DNA of 64,000 nt. It comes from Desertimonas sp963772825 (lineage in GTDB: Bacteria; Actinomycetota; Acidimicrobiia; Acidimicrobiales; Ilumatobacteraceae). The position numbers and the translations under genes are program-made. Positions within the stretch are counted from its first letter, which is position 1; every line of letters starts with the position of its first letter. The notes beneath the pieces are model-generated. The model was not told the DNA's origin, made no database searches, and saw only the letters and a list, made by a program, of their open reading frames with translations. The stretch covers positions 124,001 through 188,000 of the forward strand of contig CAVYYX010000015.1 in assembly GCA_963772825.1 (NCBI GenBank). The letters are read 5' to 3'. Positions 57,219 to 64,000 of the stretch are shown piece after piece.

Positions 57219-57268
57219 GGACCGGACGCCGCCCAGATCGGCAGTTGGACCGGAGGCCGCCCAGATCG
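57219..57268. repeat. 22-bp direct repeats with 28-bp period after the MFS gene
   Basis: GGACCGGACGCCGCCCAGAT(CG) at 57219-57240 and the same with one change at 57247-57268. The inverted match CTGGGCGGCC at 57195-57204 can pair with GGCCGCCCAG (57255-57264). The set lies between the MFS stop and the AlkA start and may end the MFS transcript. It shares CTGGGCGG-type stems and the 28-bp period with the rho-leader array. Confidence 0.75.
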
Positions 57269-57275
57269 AGAACGG

Positions 57276-58574
57276 CTACTGCAGGTCGGTGCTCGCCGCG
57301 GCGAGCGGCGCGACGGCCGGCATCGGCGGGCGACGATCGGCGGTCGACGCCGGGATCACGATCGTCCGCAGCACCCACATCCCGACGGCGCAGAGCCCGG
57401 CGGCGGCGGCGAAGCCGGCGCGCTTGCCGAACGAGTCGGCGAGTGCCCCGAGGGCGAGGCCGCCGACCGCAGTGCCGGCCTCGAAGAACATCGTGAACGA
57501 GGCGATCGCCCCGGGACGTTCGGCCGCCGGGGCCCGATTGACCGTGAAGGCCATCAGCGACGGATACATGAACGCCATGCCGACGCCGACGCACCCGGCG
57601 GCGACGAACAACGCCCACGGCTCGGTGATCGTCGCGAACAGTGTGAGCCCGACGCCGAGCATCACGAACGCCGTGGTCACCGACACTCGCGGCCCGAGTC
57701 GCTCAGGGAGCCGGGCGCCGCCAATTCGCAGCACGAGGCACACCGCGCTGTACACGGCGAACAGACCGCCCGCTCCCGACAGCCCGAGCGACCGGGCGTG
57801 GTCCGGGAGGAAAGCGCCGAACACGGCGAAGGCGGCCATCCCGAAGGCCAGGACGACTCCGGGGCCAACGGCATCAGGATGCAGCCAGCGCGCCGCCGGA
57901 CGGCTTGCAGTATCCGAGGAGGAAATCGCGGGCGCGAACGAGAGTCGACGCGGCACGGTCGTCGACACGAGCGCTGCGCCGACGGCGAACAACCCGGCGA
58001 GGGCGAACGCGCTGCGGAAACCAGACGTGCTGAGCATCACCTCGCCGACGATCGGTCCGAGTCCGATGCCCCCGTACACGGCGACCGAAAAGTACGACGT
58101 GGCCTCCGCTCGGCGGTCGGCCGGGCTGAGGTCGACGATCAGCGTCATCGCGGCGACGAACAGGGCGGCCTCCCCCGCGCCCGTCAGCCCGCGCAGCACG
58201 AGAAGAGCGGGCAGCGAGTCGACGAAGCCGTACGCGGTGCCGGCGCCTGCGGCGAGGGCGGCGCCACCGATCATCACGGCGCGGCGTCCGTAACGGACGA
58301 CGAGGAGACCGATCAGCGGTCGCACGGCGATTGCGACGATGGCGAACGCCGCGATCGCCAAGCCGATCCCCAGCTCGCCGCCCCGCAATTCGTCCTCGAT
58401 GTACCTGGGCACGAGCGGGATGAGCACGCCGACGAACATGAAGAACGCGAACGTCGCCGCCGTCACGGCGACGAAGGGGCGCGTGATGAGGCGTGCGATG
58501 GGGGTGAACCTACCGGCGGGCCACCTCGACGGCGACGGTGAGCTGCTGCGCGGCCGGCGGGCCGATGACCACAC
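57276..58574 (-). CDS. MFS transporter
   Basis: Twelve membrane segments over about 410 residues. The conserved core starts at FTPIARLITRPFVAVTAATF (58508), with the MFS loop 2-3 motif IGLLVVRYGRRAVMIG and GEAALFVAAMTLIVDLSPAD typical of drug or metabolite exporters. No ATG or GTG is found at the expected start; GTG 58574 is the nearest in frame and overlaps the transglutaminase end by 65 nt. The true start may be nearer 58510 or obscured by an error. It is the last gene of the ATP-grasp/transglutaminase operon. Confidence 0.85.
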   Translation of the reverse strand: MWSSARRPRSSSPSPSRWPAGRFTPIARLITRPFVAVTAATFAFFMFVGVLIPLVPRYIEDELRGGELGIGLAIAAFAIVAIAVRPLIGLLVVRYGRRAVMIGGAALAAGAGTAYGFVDSLPALLVLRGLTGAGEAALFVAAMTLIVDLSPADRRAEATSYFSVAVYGGIGLGPIVGEVMLSTSGFRSAFALAGLFAVGAALVSTTVPRRLSFAPAISSSDTASRPAARWLHPDAVGPGVVLAFGMAAFAVFGAFLPDHARSLGLSGAGGLFAVYSAVCLVLRIGGARLPERLGPRVSVTTAFVMLGVGLTLFATITEPWALFVAAGCVGVGMAFMYPSLMAFTVNRAPAAERPGAIASFTMFFEAGTAVGGLALGALADSFGKRAGFAAAAGLCAVGMWVLRTIVIPASTADRRPPMPAVAPLAAASTDLQ

Positions 58575-59390
58575 CGCGCACCGGGGCGACGTCGCCGTAG
58601 TCTCGTCCCCACGCCACCGTGACGTGGTCATCGGCGGGCAGATGCCCATTTGTCGGGTCGAAGTCGATCCATCCGACCCGGGGCACCCACACCGCGCACC
58701 AAGCGTGTGAGGCATCGGCGCCGCGCATGCCGCCGGGCGGCGTCGTCTCGATGTAGCCGCTGACGTAGCGGGCCGGGAGCCCGAACATGCGCAACGCGCT
58801 CGACGGCCAAGTGGGCGAAGTCCTGACAGACGCCGCGCCGCGCCGCGAGCACCGCGGCGAGTGGAGTCGACACCTCCGTGAAGGCATGGTCGTACTCGAA
58901 CTGCTCGTGGATCGTGCGACACAACTCACGAGCCACCTCGACGATCGGTCGCGATGGTGTGAAGGCCGGGGCGGCGACCTTGTCCAGGTCGGCGTGCTCG
59001 CTGGAATCGGACAGCAGCGGGACGCCGCCGGCGAACGGCCGCACGTCGAGCGCTTCGGGCCCACGAAGCGCGCTCGACGAGCGATGCCACCTCCTCCCAG
59101 GGCGGTCCCGATCCGTCGACGTGGGTGGGGCGCACGGTGACGTCCGACGTCGCCCGCACCGTGAGCCGATCGTGCTGGTGGTGGATGCCGAGTTGGATCA
59201 CCCGGTTGCCGAACAGATCGTCGCCCTCAACTCGTTCGTCCGGCTCCGGCTCAACCGTGACCTCGGCGAACTCGACGGTCTGCCATGGCGTCGCGCGTGG
59301 CACCACGACGGCGACCGTGTAGCCGTCACTCATCGGCCGCGAGTACTGATACGTGGTCACGTGCGTCACGTGCAGTCGCCGGCCGGTCAT
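58510..59390 (-). CDS. Transglutaminase-like protein (two frameshifts)
   Basis: About 293 codons from ATG 59390. The N-terminal bacterial transglutaminase domain is RRLHVTHVTTYQYSRPMSDG. The catalytic triad is seen as Cys in AARRGVCQDFAHL, His in ADASHAWCAVWVPRVG and Asp in WIDFDPTNGHLP. An extra base near 59064 (repair gives VERALRGPEALDVRPF) and an extra G near 58801 (repair gives FAHLAVSALRMFGLPARY) break it into three frames. Such proteins are peptidases or amide-forming enzymes found beside circularly permuted ATP-grasp and alpha-E genes. Confidence 0.9.
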
Positions 59391-59405
59391 CTCATCGACC
59401 TCTGC

Positions 59406-59432
59406 AAGCGGCCTGCGTGGCCGGGGAACGCA
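59406..59432 (+). repeat. Dispersed repeat between the fusion gene and transglutaminase
   Basis: Core GGCCTGCGTGGCCGGGGAAC at 59410-59429, identical to the copies at 24735 and 32018. It fills most of the 57-bp gap between the fusion stop (59448) and the transglutaminase start (59390). Confidence 0.85.
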
Positions 59433-59447
59433 ATGAACGCCGGGCGG

Positions 59448-61650
59448 TCATCTCACCGCGGCGCGCCCGGCATGCATGAGCATCGGCTTGACGGGCGTCG
59501 CGAACCACGTGGCGACGACGTCGGCAGCGAACTCGACGACCGACTCGGAGACCGCGTCGAGATGCGCGGCGGACACGAGCTCGTCGATCGGCACGTCCGT
59601 GATCAGCGAGGCGAGCCGACTGATCGCAGACGTCCCGTCGTACCAGCCGACATCGGCGCAATGCTCGGCGGCGCGCTCGAGGCTCGTCACGCACCCGCGG
59701 GGGTTGTCGCGATCACGCAGCAACAACTCCAGTGCCGGCGCCAGGGCAACGTCGCTGCGGTGCTGGCGCCGATAGGCGACGAGGCTCTCGTTCGCCGCCA
59801 GCAGCACCTCGACGGCGGCGACCCCGGCCGCGTCGAGGCCACCATCGAACGGCGCATCGCCGCCACTGATCAACGAGCCGGCCAGGTCGAGCACGACGAG
59901 CGCCCGTTCGATGCGGACGCCGATGTCGCCGAAACGCCATGCCGGGCCACGCACGGTCGATTCGTTCCACATCCCGGCGAAGGCGGCGAGCGAAGCCAGC
60001 ACGTCGTCGAGCGTGCCCACGAGGTTCACGTCAACTACCCGGTCGCCGGCGAACGAGTCGATGCGTTCGGCGATGTCGGTGAGCACTCGCGCCGTGCTGC
60101 CAGGAAGGAACTCACCGATCGAGGCGGCCGCGGCCACGAACGATCGCAGCTGACCTCCGAGCCGGTGAGTCGCCGCAATCGTCGCAGCATCGAGCTCGAG
60201 CACCAGTCCCCGACCGCCCTCGGCTCCGTCTGCGACGAGGGCGACATCGCCGACGGCGGCCAGTGCCGCAGCGGTTCTCGACGACCAACGACCGCCGTCG
60301 ACCGTGATCAGCGTCGGATCCTGGCTTCGGCGACCGGCGACTACCCGCAGCGTCCTGGCGATCGCTTCGGCGCGTTCGACCGCCCGACCCATCCAGAACA
60401 AGCGCCTCGACGGCGCGCGTCGGGACGGAGCTGGAGAGGTCGACTTGCGGGAGGGGCGTGACGACGACCGGCAGCGACCGCGTCTGATCGAGGACCCAGA
60501 CGTCCTTGACGGTGCGCGCCGACGGCCGCTGCGGGTCGTCGCCCGGCGCCAGCACTCGGCCATTGCCGCCGGGCACGACGGTCACGCCCTGCGGTCCGGC
60601 GACGGCGTGGAGGCGCAGCACCACCGCCGCCTCACCGAGCTCGGCGCCACGAAACGCCGGAACCTTGTTCAACTGCGCCGTCCGTGCGGCGTCGCCGAGC
60701 TGGGGAAGGCGCAGCGACGACCCGCTGAGCGCCTCGGTGGCAGCCGGCCAGAACGACGCGACGGTGGCGTCCTCGAGGAGGCCGCATCCGTGGGCGTTGG
60801 CGAGCACCACTCCCCCGGCTGCGACGGCGGTCAGCAGACCCGGAACGCCGCCACCAGCCGGCGCGACACGTTCGATCGGGTCGGTCTCGTCGTCGTCGAT
60901 GCGCCGGTACACGACATCGATCGGATCGAGTCCACCGAGTGTGCGCAACCACAATCGGCCCTGGCGCACGACCACGTCGGGACGTTCGATCAGCGTGAAG
61001 CCGAGCATCCGGGCGAGCTGGGAGTCCTCCACATATGCGGCATGCTCGACGCCGCCACTGAGCAGCACGATGCGCGGGCTGGCCACGACGGTGTCCGCCA
61101 CGAGCGCGTGGCGCAGCACCGCGGCCACGCCGGCGAGCGTGGCGACCCCCGCCTCGGTTCCGGGGACTTCCACCGGAAGCATCGCCGCGCGGTCGAGCAT
61201 CGCGTACCCGATGCCGGTCGGAGCGTCGGCGAGGTCACGCACGATACGCCACGTCCCATCGGCGAGCTCGACGACGTCAGCAGCGTACGTCGTCAGCCAC
61301 CGTGGAGGCGGCGGGAGCCCTACCGAGCCGATGCGATAGCGGGGCGTCGAGCTCAGTGCCTCGCCGGGGACGATTCCATCGGCGACGAGGTGGCGGGGGC
61401 CGTAGAGGTCGGCGAGGACGCGTTCCAACGCCTCGACGCGCTCGACGATGCCGGCCGCCAGACGCCCGAACGTCGCTCCGTCGAGAACGAGCGGGAGCGG
61501 ATCGACCCGCCACGGCCGCCGGTGCACGCTCATCTCGTGGACGAGATGACCGGCGCTCGACGCGGCGAGGACCCGATCGGCTTGCGCCTGCCGACGAATC
61601 AGCGCCGGGCGGTCGCTCGTCAGCCGCTCGAGCAGCGCATGCACCGTCAT
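59448..61650 (-). CDS. Circularly permuted ATP-grasp fused to alpha-E domain (one frameshift)
   Basis: About 734 codons from ATG 61650, overlapping the upstream stop as ATGA. The N-terminal 420 are a type 2 circularly permuted ATP-grasp (DLYGPRHLVADGIVPGEAL, RYRIGSVGLPPPPRWLTTYA, YRRIDDDETDPIERVAPAGG). The segment carrying the Lys/Gly-rich ATP motif in the sister gene (VVKPANESGGYG) appears to be missing: LRLPQLGDAARTAQLNKVP leads directly into GVTVVPGGNGRVL. The C-terminal 300 are an alpha-E domain (RLFWMGRAVERAEAIARTLR). An extra G near 60410 splits the two. It may be non-catalytic. Confidence 0.88.
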
Positions 61651-62588
61651 GCCACGTTGCGGCGCAGATAGCGCTCGTGGATCCGCCGGTCGAGCTGGGC
61701 GAGGGCGTCCTGCAACGTCTCCATCGCGTCGTCGAGCGCCGCCCCGTCGATGTCGGCGGACGTGGACGCGCGCACGACGGCGTCGACCGCATCGACCTCG
61801 TCGAACATCGCGCTTGGATCGGGCAGCTCGCCGAGTGCTCGGCGGATCTCCCGCAGCAGGGCACGCACCGCACGCGGGAAGCGGTCGTGCTCGAGCAGGA
61901 AACGGACGACGGCGGGTCCCTCGATCGGTCGGGGGACAGCACGCCGGTACATCTGCAGCCCGGAGAGCGACTTGAGCACGCCCATCCACAACAGGTCGTC
62001 GTAGCCCCGTTCGCCCTCCCCCGACCCCATCAGCACCGCGGCGGCGCGCACGCCAAGGACCCGGGTCGTCATGTCCGCCCGTTCCAGGGCCCGACCGAGC
62101 CGCCACATCGCGTACGCCTCGTCGTGGCTCATCGTCGTCGCCAGGATCCCGTCGATGCGCCGGCTGTCGCTGACGACGTGACGGGTGAAGCGGTCGCGGG
62201 CTCGGCGGTCGTTCCCCCGATCCGCCTCGACGTTGACGTAGTGGTAGAGATCGTTGATCGCTTGCCAGCCCTCGGTGGGGATCGTCTCACGCGTCGTGCG
62301 CAGGTTGTCCCGTGCCGCCGACACACAGTGCACGACGCTGCCCTGGTTGAGTTGGTCGGACAGGAGGTACTCGACGACCGCCGCCTCCGAGCCGTCCCCA
62401 CCCAGGCGTTCGTCGTACTGGGCCTCGCTCCCGACGACGGTGATCAACGGCTTCCAGTGGGCAGCCGAACGTCCAGGGAGGTCGGCGGCGGTCTCGGCGT
62501 GGGCCCTCACGACCCGCGCCGTGTCCTCCGCCCGCTCGAGGTACCGGGCCGCCCAGTAGATGTCGTCGGCGACGCGCGACAACAACAC
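61647..62588 (-). CDS. Alpha-E domain protein
   Basis: 313 residues from GTG 62588 (VLLSRVADDIYWAARYLERA), just after the ATP-grasp stop; an ATG at 62627 is also in frame. Alpha-E (DUF403) hallmarks: YWAARYLERAEDTARVVRAH, the TREXXP-like TRETIPTEGWQAINDLYHYV and RLGRALERADMTTRVLGVRA. All-helical. These proteins accompany circularly permuted ATP-grasp enzymes and are proposed to work with them in peptide-bond or amide synthesis. Confidence 0.92.
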   Translation of the reverse strand: MLLSRVADDIYWAARYLERAEDTARVVRAHAETAADLPGRSAAHWKPLITVVGSEAQYDERLGGDGSEAAVVEYLLSDQLNQGSVVHCVSAARDNLRTTRETIPTEGWQAINDLYHYVNVEADRGNDRRARDRFTRHVVSDSRRIDGILATTMSHDEAYAMWRLGRALERADMTTRVLGVRAAAVLMGSGEGERGYDDLLWMGVLKSLSGLQMYRRAVPRPIEGPAVVRFLLEHDRFPRAVRALLREIRRALGELPDPSAMFDEVDAVDAVVRASTSADIDGAALDDAMETLQDALAQLDRRIHERYLRRNVA

Positions 62589-62589
62589 G

Positions 62590-64000
62590 TCAGCCCGTCC
62601 CCTGCACCTGTGACTGTCCGCTGTCATCGACGTCTGCCTCGATGATCCACGTGTCCTTGCTGCCGCCGCCCTGCGACGAGTTGACGATCAGCGAGTCCTT
62701 GACGAGCGCCACCCGGGTCAGCCCGCCAGCGGTCACGTAGCTCGTCGCTCCGGTGAGGATGAACGGGCGGAGATCGACGTGGCGCGGTTCGACGCCCTCC
62801 TCGCAGAGCGTCGGCGCCGTCGAGAGCTGGATGATCGGCTGGGCGACCCAGTTGCGTGGATCCTCGTTGATCGCCGACGCCACCGCCTCGAGCTGGGCGT
62901 CGGTGGCACGGTTGCCGATGACGATGCCGTAGCCGCCGCTCTCGTTGGCCGGCTTGACCACGAGATCCCGCAGGTTCTCGATGACGAACGCCCGCTCGTC
63001 GGCGTAGAGGCAGCGGTGCGTCGGCACGTTGGCGATCACTGGCTCCTCCCCGAGGTAGTAGCGCACGAGATCGGGGACCCAGGCGTAGACGACCTTGTCG
63101 TCGGCGACTCCGGCGCCGGGGGCGTTGGCGATGGCGACGCGCCCCGACTTCCACGCCCGCATCAGTCCCGGGACACCGAGCGTCGAATCCGGACGGAACG
63201 TCTCGGGGTCGAGGAACAGGTCGTCGATCCGGCGGTAGATCACGTCGACGGGCTCGAGACCGTCGATCGTCCGCATGAACACGCGGTCGTCGTCGGCGAC
63301 GACGAGGTCGGTGCCCTGAACGAGCGTGGCGCCCATGCGCTGGGCGAGGAAGGAGTGCTCGAAGTACGCCGAGTTGAAGATTCCCGGCGTGAGGACGACG
63401 ACGCTCGGATCGGCGACCTCGTCCGGTGCCAGCGACACGAGCAGCTTGGACAGCTCCTCCGTGTAGGAGTCGACGGGGGCGATCCGCTGCCTCGCGAACA
63501 CCTCGGGAAACGCCCGCTTGGAGATCGCCCGATTCTCCAGCACGTAGCTGACCCCCGAGGGCACGCGCAGGTTGTCCTCGAGCACGTACACGGTGCCGTC
63601 GGCGTCGCGCACGAGATCCGACCCGGAGATGTGCGCCCACACACCGAACCGCGGTTGGACGCCCTTGCACTCGGGGCGGAAGTTGATCGAGCCGTCGAGC
63701 AACTCCCGCGGGAACACGCCATCGGCGATCACCCGTTGGTCGTTGTAGACGTCGTCGATGAACCGATTGAGGGCGACGAGACGCTGCTCGAGTCCCTTGG
63801 CGATGCGCACCCACTCGCCAGCCTCGATGACCCGGGGGATGACGTCGAAGGGCCAGGCGCGGTCGATGCCCCGACCGTCGGAGTAGACGGTGAAGGTGAT
63901 GCCCATCGTCTGGATGTCGGCGGTTGCCGCCGCTTGGCGGGTGCGCAGTTCGTCGAGCTCCAGGCCATCGAGCACCTCGAACAGCCCACGTGCCGCCGGA
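62590..64000 (-). CDS. Circularly permuted type 2 ATP-grasp protein (5' end cut by window)
   Basis: At least 470 residues; the frame is open at 64000 (PAARGLFEVLDGLELDEL). Motifs: QTMGITFTVYSDGRGIDRAW, VLEDNLRVPSGVSYVLENR, VIYRRIDDLFLDPETF, LVVKPANESGGYGIVIGN and VDLRPFILTG, ending NSSQGGGSKDTWIIEADVDD. ATP-binding Lys and Gly-rich segments are intact, unlike the downstream fusion protein. It is first visible gene of the operon with alpha-E, fusion, transglutaminase and MFS genes. Probably an ATP-dependent peptide or amide ligase. Confidence 0.93.
   Translation of the reverse strand, partial: PAARGLFEVLDGLELDELRTRQAAATADIQTMGITFTVYSDGRGIDRAWPFDVIPRVIEAGEWVRIAKGLEQRLVALNRFIDDVYNDQRVIADGVFPRELLDGSINFRPECKGVQPRFGVWAHISGSDLVRDADGTVYVLEDNLRVPSGVSYVLENRAISKRAFPEVFARQRIAPVDSYTEELSKLLVSLAPDEVADPSVVVLTPGIFNSAYFEHSFLAQRMGATLVQGTDLVVADDDRVFMRTIDGLEPVDVIYRRIDDLFLDPETFRPDSTLGVPGLMRAWKSGRVAIANAPGAGVADDKVVYAWVPDLVRYYLGEEPVIANVPTHRCLYADERAFVIENLRDLVVKPANESGGYGIVIGNRATDAQLEAVASAINEDPRNWVAQPIIQLSTAPTLCEEGVEPRHVDLRPFILTGATSYVTAGGLTRVALVKDSLIVNSSQGGGSKDTWIIEADVDDSGQSQVQGTG

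Noticed and set aside
57180..58541. Long plus-strand ORF opposite the MFS transporter
   Set aside because: Low-complexity Arg/Glu-rich translation antisense to a clear MFS protein.

Overview
The window is about 64 kb of very GC-rich DNA. Gene content points to an actinobacterium: the order argS-lysA-hom-thrC-rho, many GTG starts, a Rho with a long basic N-terminal insert, MmyB-type regulators, alpha-glucoside ABC transport with a separate MsiK/UgpC-type ATPase, and ATP-grasp/alpha-E/transglutaminase clusters. Codon use and protein style fit Acidimicrobiia (Ilumatobacter-like), but that lineage is an inference. Both ends are cut: rho loses its last few residues at position 1, and a circularly permuted ATP-grasp gene loses its N-terminus at 64000. 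There is one tRNA (Arg, CCG) and no rRNA, integrase, transposase or CRISPR.

Layout. 1-12 kb: minus-strand core block argS, lysA, a secreted protein, a MazF/PemK-like protein, hom, thrC and rho, interrupted on the plus strand by an ECF sigma factor and a broken membrane-anchored partner where thrB often lies. Three tiny ORFs face argS. 11.7-21 kb: MetE-C-like protein, DUF3500 protein, bicupin, an overlapping AraC/VOC/UvrA-like operon, and an ArsR-arsenate reductase fusion with a VOC protein and an APC permease behind a clear operator. 21-27.8 kb: branched-chain-amino-acid-type ABC transporter divergent from an XRE-cupin regulator and an SDR. 28-42.6 kb: a nine-gene minus-strand catabolic operon (M24 hydrolase, E1 alpha and beta, bicupin, amidohydrolase, ribose-type ABC transporter, and a permease-amidohydrolase fusion) divergent from a hydroxyisobutyrate-dehydrogenase-like gene and a LacI regulator; two matching palindromes lie in the shared promoter region. 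42.6-48.3 kb: FAD oxidase, tRNA-Arg, YceI, XRE regulator, hemolysin III, crotonase, metallopeptidase. 48.4-54.4 kb: alpha-glucoside-type ABC transporter with a convergent ATPase. 54.4-57.1 kb: alkylation repair (AlkA/Ada fusion and Ogt). 57.3-64 kb: ATP-grasp, alpha-E, ATP-grasp/alpha-E fusion, transglutaminase and MFS transporter as one operon.

Two things cut across the window. First, at least 16 recognisable coding regions or junctions carry a one-base frameshift that is repaired by removing a single extra base. This looks like a systematic insertion error in the assembly rather than decay, so affected genes are annotated across the shift. Second, there are several families of GC-rich repeats: a 20-bp core present seven times at five sites (one inside the hom N-terminus), a 46-bp palindrome present twice, and tandem or direct repeats whose period is 28 bp at four sites.

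The best candidates for undescribed biology are the 28-40 kb catabolic operon with its fused permease-amidohydrolase, the ArsR-ArsC/VOC/permease operon, and the ATP-grasp/alpha-E/transglutaminase/MFS operon.
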